Source of the DNA: an uncultured Verrucomicrobiota bacterium
Lineage (GTDB): Bacteria > Verrucomicrobiota > Kiritimatiellia > RFP12 > UBA1067
Assembly (NCBI GenBank): GCA_946631535.1
Contig: CAMPAF010000165.1
Location: forward strand, 1-6,845
Direction: 5' to 3'
Length of the DNA: 6,845 bases
Of this stretch, positions 1 to 5,787 are shown one piece after another. The notes under the pieces were generated by a model. That model did not search any database, was not told the origin of the DNA, and saw only the letters and a program-made list of their open reading frames with translations. Every line of letters starts with the position of its first letter. Position 1 is the first letter of the stretch. The position numbers and the translations under genes are program-made.

Positions 1-639
1 ATCTCCCTCGACGAGTACGTGAAGGCGATGCCGAAGGACCAGAAGGACATCTACTACCTCGCCGCCGAGCGCCTGGAGGAGGCGCGCCACTCGCCGCAGA
101 TCGAGCAGGCGCTCAAGCACGGCTGCGACGTGCTGTTCTTCGTCGATCCCGTTGACGAGTGGCTGGTGGATTCCTTCCGCGAGTACGAGGGCAAGAAGCT
201 CGTGGACATAGCGAAGGGCGACGTGCAGTTCGGCAGCGAGGAGGAGCAGAAGGCGGAGAAGGAGGCGAACGAGAAGGCGTCCGCCGATCTCAAGCCCTTC
301 CTCGACGCTGTGAAGGAGCAGCTGAAGGAGCAGGTGGCCGACGTGCGCGTCTCCACGCGCCTGGCGGACTCGCCGTGCTGCCTGGTTGCCGGCGAGCACG
401 CGATGAGCGCGTCGATGGAGCGGATGCTCCGCGCCATGAAGCAGGACGTCCCGCACGAGAAGCGCACGCTGGAGATCAACGCCGCGCATCCGCTTGTGGA
501 GAAGATGAAGGGCCTTTCCGGGGACGAGCTGAAGGACGCGGTGGAGCTGCTCTACGACCAGGCGCTGATCGCGGAAGGTTCAGCCATCCCCGATCCTGGA
601 CGGTTCACGAAGCTTCTGACGGCGCTCATGCTGAAGTAG
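1..639 (+). CDS. htpG: Molecular chaperone HtpG (Hsp90 family), C-terminal part, 5'-truncated by window edge
   Basis: ATP-dependent cytosolic Hsp90 chaperone. The window holds the last 212 residues, roughly a third of the usual 600-680; the N-terminal ATPase domain lies upstream. Visible family signatures, in order, are the middle-domain end (DEYVKAMPKDQKDIYYLA), the block around VLFFVDPVDEW followed by GKKLVDIAKGD, then the C-terminal dimerisation domain with VSTRLADSPCCLVAG and LEINAAHPLVEKM. A charged Glu/Lys-rich linker (nt ~225-300) separates the two parts. The frame is open from base 1, so the codon at 19 (GTG) is not the start. It ends at TAG 637-639 without the eukaryotic MEEVD tail, as expected for bacteria. 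The SDR gene starts 8 bases downstream, so the two are probably co-transcribed. The identification is based on recognised motifs and is secure. Confidence 0.95.
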   Translation: MSLDEYVKAMPKDQKDIYYLAAERLEEARHSPQIEQALKHGCDVLFFVDPVDEWLVDSFREYEGKKLVDIAKGDVQFGSEEEQKAEKEANEKASADLKPFLDAVKEQLKEQVADVRVSTRLADSPCCLVAGEHAMSASMERMLRAMKQDVPHEKRTLEINAAHPLVEKMKGLSGDELKDAVELLYDQALIAEGSAIPDPGRFTKLLTALMLK

Positions 640-647
640 GCGGGCCG

Positions 648-1415
648 ATGAAGGGGAGCGTTCTCGTCACGGGCGGCGCGCGCCGCATCGGACTCGCGAT
701 CTGCGAGGAGCTGTCGGCCCGCGGCTGGAACGTGCTGTCGCATTCCCGCGATCCGGAGAATCCTCTGTCATCGGATTTCTCAAGATGCGATGCGGCCGCA
801 GATCGGCTTTTCGCCGCCGCGCTCGAGGCCGCGCCGGATCTCTGTGCGATCGTGAACAACGCAGCCGTGTTCTCCAAGGCGGCCGAGCTGCCGCCGGATG
901 AGGCAAAAGCCCTCTGGTCTGTGAACGTGGCGGTGCCGGTCCGCCTGGCGGAGCTGCTTGCGGCGCATCTCGCGGCGCGTCACGCCGCAGGCGCCGTGGT
1001 GAACCTCCTGGACACGCGTATCTTGGGGGGGAGCCGGGACCACCGAGACCACCGGGACCACCGAGACCACCGGGACCACCGGGAATGCCGGGAGATTTTT
1101 GGGGAGAAGGGGCTGGATCCTTATTCTGAGAGCAAGGTGGCGCTGGCAAGGGCTACCGTGGAGCAGGCGCGTCGCCTTGCTCCGACGCTGCGCGTCAATG
1201 GCGTGGCGCCCGGGCCGGTCCTGCCGCCGACGGATCCCGCCAACCGCGAGAAGGGCGGCGACATCCTCCTGCCGCGCCGTCCGACACCGTCCGACGTGGC
1301 GTCCGCTGTCGCGTTTCTCCTTGGGGCCGATGCCGTGACAGGGCAGGTGCTTGCGGTAGACTCCGGCCAGAGCCTAGCCCAATTGCCAGTTGACGATTCG
1401 ACGTCTGTGCTGTAG
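648..1415 (+). CDS. Short-chain dehydrogenase/reductase, pteridine reductase-like, with repeat insertion
   Basis: A 255-residue Rossmann-fold oxidoreductase, probably NADPH-dependent and cytosolic. Visible SDR landmarks are the cofactor loop TGGARRIG (residues 8-15), NNAA (70-73), N93, the catalytic pair Y159-x3-K163 (YSESK), and the APGPVLPP segment (187-194) that follows the active site. The usual catalytic Ser position reads VVNLLD, so Asp122 replaces Ser. Asp at this place is known from PTR1 pteridine reductases and FolM-type dihydromonapterin reductases, hence the call; the substrate is inferred. In those relatives Asp and Tyr are 13 residues apart, but here they are 37 apart because of an in-frame insertion containing five Arg-Asp-His units (130-144). 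The ATG at 648 is chosen because it lies just before the first beta strand and 8 bases after the htpG stop; the frame stays open further upstream, but only inside htpG. The last ~12 residues (AQLPVDDSTSVL) extend past the normal SDR end and overlap the next gene's promoter. The insertion may have altered or abolished activity. Confidence 0.88.
   Translation: MKGSVLVTGGARRIGLAICEELSARGWNVLSHSRDPENPLSSDFSRCDAAADRLFAAALEAAPDLCAIVNNAAVFSKAAELPPDEAKALWSVNVAVPVRLAELLAAHLAARHAAGAVVNLLDTRILGGSRDHRDHRDHRDHRDHRECREIFGEKGLDPYSESKVALARATVEQARRLAPTLRVNGVAPGPVLPPTDPANREKGGDILLPRRPTPSDVASAVAFLLGADAVTGQVLAVDSGQSLAQLPVDDSTSVL
1035..1082 (+). repeat. 9-bp minisatellite (18-bp higher period) inside the SDR gene
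   Basis: Five tandem 9-bp units occupy 1035-1079, followed by one more CGG codon. Each reads CGR-GAC-CAC in the coding frame, giving Arg-Asp-His five times. The third base of the Arg codon alternates G, A, G, A, G, so the true period is 18 bp (CGGGACCACCGAGACCAC). The unit length is a multiple of three, so copy-number change keeps the frame. A short run of G (1025-1030) lies just upstream. Read on the minus strand, the same DNA would give a Gly-Gly-Pro/Gly-Gly-Leu pattern. Confidence 0.95.
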
Positions 1416-1418
1416 AAT
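1390..1418 (+). promoter_or_regulatory. Sigma-70-type promoter for the sialate O-acetylesterase gene, inside the SDR 3' end
   Basis: TTGACG (1390-1395) and TAGAAT (1413-1418) are separated by exactly 17 bp. The -10 hexamer begins with the TAG stop codon of the SDR gene. The predicted transcript start is about 1425, giving a leader of roughly 20 bases that contains AAGGA (1431-1435), 9 bases before the ATG at 1445. Seen by eye; no transcript data. Confidence 0.7.
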
Positions 1419-1444
1419 CATCCCTAAACAAAGGACAATCAGAC

Positions 1445-2959
1445 ATGAAGAAACTTATGACACTTGCAGCCGTCATCGCTGCCATTGCGATGCATGCGGC
1501 GTTGACGCCGGCGACGCTGTTCAGCGACCATTGCGTGCTGCAGCGCGGCAAGAAGGTTCCCGTATGGGGCAAGGCGGATCCGGGCGCGGCCGTCACGGTG
1601 GAGTTCGCCGGCCAGAAGAAGCAGGCGAAAGCGGACGGGGCCGGATGCTGGCGGGTCGATCTTGATCCTCTCGAGGTGTCGTGCGATCCGCGCGAGATGC
1701 GGATCGCCGCCGACGGGGCGGCGCACGAGGAGGTCGTGCTCAAGGACGTGCTGGTTGGCGTCGTGTGGCTCTGCGGCGGACAGTCGAACATGACGTTCGC
1801 GATGTGGCCCGAGCCGAGGATCGGCACGCACGCCGGACGCGAGATGAACGGATACTACGACATCATGCTCACGGACGCGCCGCTCGTCCGCGGCGTGAAC
1901 ATGCCCCAGTGCTGGAGCGCGGAGGAAAAGGATCACGCCAAGCTCAAGTGGTTCGCGTTCACCCCGACGAATGCCAGGGACGCCATGGTGTTCTCGGGCG
2001 CGGCCTGGCACTTCGCGGTCCGCCTCAACCAGGCGCTGAAGATACCCGTGGGCGTCATCGAGTCCGCGTGGGGCGGCAGCTGCATCGAGACGTGGATTCC
2101 GCCTGACGGCTATCTCGCGAGCGAGAACTTCAAGGGGCTCGCCACGCGCAAGATCGCCACCGAGGCGACTCCGGAACAGGTCGCACAGGCAAAGAAGGCC
2201 GGCAGGAAGCCTTCGCTGCACCAGCAGGCCAGGGCCTGCTGGAACGCGATGATCTATCCGCTGGCGCCCTACGGGATCGAGGGCGCGATCTGGTACCAGG
2301 GCTGCACCAACCGCGGGAGGTGGAAGGAGTACTACGAGATGCTGACCGCGCTGAGGGCAGGCTGGTCCAAGCGTTTCGAAGTGGCAGACATGCCGTTCTT
2401 CCTCTGCCAGATCACGCCGTATGGCTACGGCTTCAAGACGGAAGAGGCGGATCCCGGAGAAGTGCAGATCCGCGAGGAGATGGAGCGCTTCGGATGCTCC
2501 AACGGCAACAACGTCGGCTGCGCGATCCTTTCGGACATCGGCGAGCTCGACTGCATCCATCCCGGCGACAAGCGCACGGTCGGCACGCGACTTGCGGCGC
2601 TCGCGCTGAACAGGATATACGGCAAGAAGAACCTTAAGTGCGACGCGCCCGTGTTCGACAAGGCGGTTCTTTCCGCCGACGGGAAGCGCGTAACGCTTTC
2701 GTTCCACAATGTCGACGGCTGGTGCATGAAGGGGACGTATGAGCCGAGATTCGAGCTGGCGGGGACCAATGGCGTGTATGCCGCCGTCAAGAGCGTCATC
2801 AAGTCCAACGTCAAGACTATCGATCTGGTGGTGCCGGATGGCATGAAGCCGAACGGCGTGGCCTACATGCGCAGGAGCTGCGTGCACGGATTCCTGAAGA
2901 ACGAGGCGGGGCTCCCGCTCGGGCCGTTCCGCGGACAGGTCGGCAGCGCCTCGAAGTAG
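1445..2959 (+). CDS. Secreted sialate O-acetylesterase-like SGNH hydrolase (SASA/DUF303 family)
   Basis: A 504-residue exported esterase, predicted to remove O-acetyl groups from sialic acids or other acetylated glycans in the periplasm or outside the cell. The N-terminus has Lys2-Lys3, a hydrophobic core (about 4-16) and small residues suited to signal peptidase I cleavage around 18-23, with no lipobox. Next comes the family's N-terminal block LFSDHCVLQRGKKVPVWG (25-42). The catalytic blocks are GGQSNM with Ser114, IESAWGGSCIETWIP with Gly210, GAIWYQGCTN (280-289) with Asn289, and DCIHP with Asp369 and His372. Relatives usually have GESN where this has GCTN. About 15 cysteines are present, many for an exported protein. 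The start is supported by AAGGA 9 bases upstream and by the signal peptide. It has its own promoter and is followed 4 bases later by xseA, an unrelated partner that is probably co-transcribed. The family is certain; the exact glycan substrate is unknown. Confidence 0.92.
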   Translation: MKKLMTLAAVIAAIAMHAALTPATLFSDHCVLQRGKKVPVWGKADPGAAVTVEFAGQKKQAKADGAGCWRVDLDPLEVSCDPREMRIAADGAAHEEVVLKDVLVGVVWLCGGQSNMTFAMWPEPRIGTHAGREMNGYYDIMLTDAPLVRGVNMPQCWSAEEKDHAKLKWFAFTPTNARDAMVFSGAAWHFAVRLNQALKIPVGVIESAWGGSCIETWIPPDGYLASENFKGLATRKIATEATPEQVAQAKKAGRKPSLHQQARACWNAMIYPLAPYGIEGAIWYQGCTNRGRWKEYYEMLTALRAGWSKRFEVADMPFFLCQITPYGYGFKTEEADPGEVQIREEMERFGCSNGNNVGCAILSDIGELDCIHPGDKRTVGTRLAALALNRIYGKKNLKCDAPVFDKAVLSADGKRVTLSFHNVDGWCMKGTYEPRFELAGTNGVYAAVKSVIKSNVKTIDLVVPDGMKPNGVAYMRRSCVHGFLKNEAGLPLGPFRGQVGSASK

Positions 2960-2963
2960 CGAC

Positions 2964-4274
2964 ATGGCAGAAGCCGCACCAGAAAAGATATTCAGCGTCG
3001 GGAAACTGACCCTCTCCATACGCAAGAACCTGCTCGCCAACAACGCGAAGCTCGCCGGCGTGTGGATCGAGGGGGAGGTGAGCGGCCTCAAGACCTACTC
3101 CTCGGGGCATCGCTACTTCACGCTGAAGGACAAGGACGCGCAGATTTCCTGCGTGCTGTTCTCGTTCCGCGTGGCCGGATGCGACGAGGGCTTCCGCGGT
3201 AAGCTCGCTGAGGGAGACGGGGCCCTGAACGGCCTGAAGGTGCAGGTGGCCGGCGAGCTGGACCTCAACATGTCGCGCGGACAGTACTCGTTCAAGGTGA
3301 CGCGCGTGCGGCTCTCCGGCCTGGGCGACCGCATGGCGCAGTACAACGCGCTAAAGGAGAAGCTGGAGGCGGAGGGCCTGAACAAGCTCGACCATCCGGA
3401 GCTTCGGCGTCCGTTGCCGAAGCTTCCTCACCGCATCGGGATCGTCACGTCTTCCGCAGGGGCCGTGATCCACGACATGTGCAACGTGCTCACGCGCCGC
3501 TTCCCGAACATCGAGATACGTCTCTTCCCAGTGAAGGTGCAGGGTGACGGCGCCGCAAACGAGATCGTGGGCGGCATCCGGTACTTCCAGACAAGCGGCT
3601 GGCGGCCCGACGTGCTCATCGTCGGGCGCGGCGGAGGTTCGGTGGAGGACCTGTGGGCGTTCAACGAGGAGCCTGTGGTGCGGGCGGTGGCGGAATCAGC
3701 CGTGCCGGTCATCTCCGCGGTGGGGCACGAGTCGGACACCACGCTGTGCGACCACGTGGCGGACCTTCGCGCGGGCACGCCCTCGATCGCCGCCGAGCGG
3801 GCAGTTCCGGTGAAGGCGGAGCTTGCGGCCCAGCTGGCAGACCTTGCCGCACGCCTCTCCCGCGCGCCTCGGCAGCATGCGGAAGGGCAGGTCCAGCAGC
3901 TCGACTACCTTTCGCTGCGGCTCGGCAAGGCGCTGGAGGGCGTTGCCGTGCGCGCGGAGCGGCGCCTGCGCGACGCGTCTGCCCGCCTTGCGCCAGCGCT
4001 GAAGGAGACGGTCGCGCGCATGGAGATGCGCGTCCAGCGGGCGACGCTGCGGCTGGAGCAGCCGATCCCCACGGCGCTTCACCGAGCAGAAGGCGCGTTG
4101 CGCGAGCAGGCGGCGCGGCTTGACCTGCTCAATCCATACGCCGTGCTGACGCGCGGCTACTCGATCACGACGGACGCAGACGGGCGCGTGGTTAGACGCG
4201 CGGATGCCGTGAGGCCCGGCGACAGGCTCACGACGCGCCTGGCTGAAGGGGAGGTTGCATCCGTCGCCGTCTAG
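2964..4274 (+). CDS. xseA: Exodeoxyribonuclease VII large subunit
   Basis: Catalytic subunit of exonuclease VII, a cytosolic metal-independent nuclease that degrades single-stranded DNA from both ends in repair. At 436 residues it has normal family length. The N-terminal OB-fold lies at about 8-117 (IFSVGKLTLSIRKNL, VWIEGEVSG, GHRYFTLKDKDAQISCVLF). The catalytic domain begins near 150 (LPKLPHRIGIVTS) and carries VGRGGGSVEDLWAFN (220-234), ISAVGHESD (250-258), and DHVADLRAGTPSIAAE (263-278). A long, probably coiled-coil, helical region rich in Arg, Ala and Leu follows (about 280-385), then the closing motif NPYAVLTRGYS (390-400). Only 4 bases separate its ATG from the esterase stop and no good ribosome binding site is seen, which suggests translational coupling. 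Small-subunit gene xseB is not in this window. The last codons hold the promoter of the next gene. Confidence 0.97.
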   Translation: MAEAAPEKIFSVGKLTLSIRKNLLANNAKLAGVWIEGEVSGLKTYSSGHRYFTLKDKDAQISCVLFSFRVAGCDEGFRGKLAEGDGALNGLKVQVAGELDLNMSRGQYSFKVTRVRLSGLGDRMAQYNALKEKLEAEGLNKLDHPELRRPLPKLPHRIGIVTSSAGAVIHDMCNVLTRRFPNIEIRLFPVKVQGDGAANEIVGGIRYFQTSGWRPDVLIVGRGGGSVEDLWAFNEEPVVRAVAESAVPVISAVGHESDTTLCDHVADLRAGTPSIAAERAVPVKAELAAQLADLAARLSRAPRQHAEGQVQQLDYLSLRLGKALEGVAVRAERRLRDASARLAPALKETVARMEMRVQRATLRLEQPIPTALHRAEGALREQAARLDLLNPYAVLTRGYSITTDADGRVVRRADAVRPGDRLTTRLAEGEVASVAV

Positions 4275-4283
4275 TAGTATAAT
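4255..4283 (+). promoter_or_regulatory. Sigma-70-type promoter for the PP2C phosphatase gene, across the xseA 3' end
   Basis: TTGCAT (4255-4260) lies in the last sense codons of xseA, followed by a 17-bp spacer that contains the xseA stop, then a perfect TATAAT (4278-4283). The start codon at 4293 is only 9 bases after the -10 box, so transcription should begin at or within 2-3 bases of it. Confidence 0.75.
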
Positions 4284-4292
4284 TGAAAACCG

Positions 4293-5075
4293 ATGTTCAA
4301 CCTGTTTGGCAGAAACGAAAAACCTAGGTTCCCGTTCGCGTCGGCGACGGTGACCGATCGTGGCTTTGTCCGGAAGGCGAACGAGGACAGTCTGCTGTGC
4401 AGGGACGAGGACGGGTTCTTCTGCGTGTCTGACGGCATGGGCGGCGGCGAGGGCGGGGCGCTGGCAAGCCGGTGGATATGCGACTCCTTCGCCGGGGTGA
4501 TGGACGCGGAGAAGGATTCCTCCTACGAGATCAAGCAGTTTGCGCTCGTCAAGGAGATTCAGCGCGTCAACGATCGGATACGCGCGTATGCTCGGGAAAA
4601 CGGCTACCGGATGATGGGAGCCACCATCGCGCTGATGCTGGTGGACGTGGCGAATCCCGCAAGGGCGCTCGTCTGCTACGCAGGCGACAGCCGCATCTAC
4701 CGCATGCGAGGCGGCGAGCTGAAGCAGCTCACGCGCGACCATACGGTTGGGAACGAACTGGGGAGAGCGCTCTCCGAGAATGCCGCCGCGCGTGCGGCCG
4801 ACCTGCAGAGTCGCCGCAACCCGCTCACGCACATTCTCACTCGCGCCATCGGCACGGAACTGCGCGCCCGTCCGGACTTGGCAGAGACGGATGTCAAGCG
4901 AGGAGACCGTTTCCTGTTCTGTTCAGACGGCGTACACGACATGCTGGAGGACGCCGAGATCGCCTCCCTGTTGAAGGGCGCATCCGCGCCGCCAGCTGCC
5001 ATCACCAGCCTGTCTGCGGCCGTGCGGAACGCCGGTGCGGCCGACAACTTCACGATGATATGCGCATTCGCATGA
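4293..5075 (+). CDS. PP2C-family (PPM) serine/threonine protein phosphatase
   Basis: A 260-residue cytosolic metal-dependent phosphatase of the bacterial PrpC/Stp type, expected to remove phosphate from Ser/Thr residues and to oppose a Hanks-type kinase. No kinase is in the window. The PPM motifs appear in order: TDRGFVRKANEDS (21-33, with metal-shell Glu31/Asp32), VSDGMGGGEGG (45-55, metal ligand Asp47), MGATIALML (108-116, where MGTT is commoner), AGDSRIYRMRGGELKQLTRDH (130-150), LTRAIG (182-187), FLFCSDGVHDML (207-218, Asp212), and DNFTMI (251-256, Asp251). All metal-binding acids are present, so it should be active. The N-terminal ~17 residues (MFNLFGRNEKPRFPFAS) are a short extension before the first beta strand. 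No ribosome binding site precedes the ATG; the nearby promoter implies leaderless translation. The next in-frame candidate, GTG 4350, would cut into the first strand and lacks a ribosome binding site. The DUF192 gene follows after 9 bases. Confidence 0.95.
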   Translation: MFNLFGRNEKPRFPFASATVTDRGFVRKANEDSLLCRDEDGFFCVSDGMGGGEGGALASRWICDSFAGVMDAEKDSSYEIKQFALVKEIQRVNDRIRAYARENGYRMMGATIALMLVDVANPARALVCYAGDSRIYRMRGGELKQLTRDHTVGNELGRALSENAAARAADLQSRRNPLTHILTRAIGTELRARPDLAETDVKRGDRFLFCSDGVHDMLEDAEIASLLKGASAPPAAITSLSAAVRNAGAADNFTMICAFA

Positions 5076-5084
5076 CGGGGGACG

Positions 5085-5369
5085 ATGCCTGAGACGGTGG
5101 AGATCGGCGGCGTGACGGCCGATGTGGCGCGCTGCTTCTGGGCCCGTCTTAAAGGCCTGATCGGGCGGCGCGGCCTGCCGCCAGGGCGGGGACTCCTGAT
5201 TCTGCGCTGCAACGCCATCCACACTTTCTTCATGCGTTTCGCGATCGATGCCACCTTCTACGACAGGTATGACCGCGTCGTGAAGACGGTGCGAAATATC
5301 CGTCCGTGGCGTCCCTTCGTCTGGGGCGGCTTTCGCGCCGTGAAGGTGCTTGAGACGGCGGCTCTATAG
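5085..5369 (+). CDS. DUF192 family protein, short form
   Basis: A 94-residue protein of the DUF192 family, whose function is unknown. The match rests on RLKGLIGRRGLPPGRGLLI (21-39), NAIHTFFMRFAIDATFYD (43-60, corresponding to the common FWMKNTxIPLDxxF block), DRVVKTV, and RPWRP. It stops at VKVLETAAL, just where relatives have the VLELPAG motif followed by about 10-15 more residues, so the C-terminus is short or eroded. No signal peptide is visible, whereas many DUF192 proteins are exported. The ATG at 5085 lies 9 bases after the phosphatase stop, with a G-rich stretch (5077-5081) as a weak ribosome binding site, so it is probably co-transcribed with the phosphatase. Confidence 0.85.
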   Translation: MPETVEIGGVTADVARCFWARLKGLIGRRGLPPGRGLLILRCNAIHTFFMRFAIDATFYDRYDRVVKTVRNIRPWRPFVWGGFRAVKVLETAAL

Positions 5370-5456
5370 GTGATCGAAAAATAATTTCATTACGACGTCA
5401 GATTCGCCTGTCGTCATTTCCTTACCCGTATGTGCGACCTGCACGTAAAGGAAAGT

Positions 5457-5464
5457 GAAGGTGA
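5457..5464 (+). promoter_or_regulatory. Ribosome binding site of the small secreted protein gene
   Basis: GAAGGTGA lies 3 bases before the ATG at 5468, with its AAGG core 6 bases from the start; a second purine run (TAAAGGAAAG, 5446-5455) is just upstream. It supports 5468 as the start. I could not find a convincing -35/-10 pair in 5370-5456, although AT-rich sequence is present at 5376-5390. Confidence 0.55.
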
Positions 5465-5467
5465 ATA

Positions 5468-5764
5468 ATGAACAAGACGACAAAGACAATTCTGGCCCTC
5501 ATGGGCGCAATCGCATTCGCCGGCACGGCCATTGCCGCTCCTGGATTTGCCCATGCCCCTGCCGGTGGGGTTGGCCATTATCACGGTGGCCGCCATTGGG
5601 GTGGCCCCACGCCGGGCCACTATCGCTCGGGACACTACCACCATGGAGGGCGGCACTGGGGATATACGCCTCCTCCACCTCCGCCTCGGGTCGGGGGATG
5701 GGGATATGCGCCGCCGCCACCGCCCCCTCCTCCCCCTCCGCCCCCGCCTCGGTACTGGTGGTGA
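5468..5764 (+). CDS. Small secreted His/Gly/Pro-rich protein of unknown function
   Basis: A 98-residue protein not assigned to a named family. It has a clear Sec signal peptide: Asn-Lys at the start, a hydrophobic stretch (about 8-19), and AIA-AP around residue 23 as a likely cleavage site. The mature ~75 residues are low in complexity. A motif GHYHGGRHWG (36-45) recurs almost exactly as GHYHHGGRHWG (55-65), followed by six prolines (68-73), RVGGWGYA, thirteen prolines (82-94), and an aromatic end, RYWW. The paired His clusters would suit binding of Ni, Zn or Cu, but that is inference from composition. The polyproline runs would be expected to need elongation factor P. The proline codons are mixed (CCG, CCA, CCC, CCT), so the tract is not a simple DNA slippage product. 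A ribosome binding site, signal peptide and separate transcription context support it as a real gene. Confidence 0.75.
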   Translation: MNKTTKTILALMGAIAFAGTAIAAPGFAHAPAGGVGHYHGGRHWGGPTPGHYRSGHYHHGGRHWGYTPPPPPPRVGGWGYAPPPPPPPPPPPPPRYWW

Positions 5765-5787
5765 CGGATCAATGGACGAATATTGCC

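Noticed and set aside
667..1149. Minus-strand frame with a collagen-like Gly-Gly-Pro/Gly-Gly-Leu stretch
   Set aside because: The pattern is only the reverse reading of the 9-bp minisatellite; the plus frame carries the full SDR signature.
1439..3091. A 550-codon minus-strand open frame opposite the esterase gene
   Set aside because: It is rich in Arg, His, Ala and Leu with no recognisable motif and lies wholly antisense to a gene with clear family signatures. Long antisense frames are common in GC-rich coding DNA.
3696..4832. A 378-codon minus-strand open frame across xseA and the phosphatase gene
   Set aside because: It crosses two certain genes and a promoter, shows no domain, and has shadow-type composition.
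5370..5456. Promoter and terminator between the DUF192 gene and the secreted-protein gene
   Set aside because: I found no -35/-10 pair with acceptable spacing and no stem followed by a T-run; the only symmetry is a 5-bp ACGAC/GTCGT pair, too short to claim.
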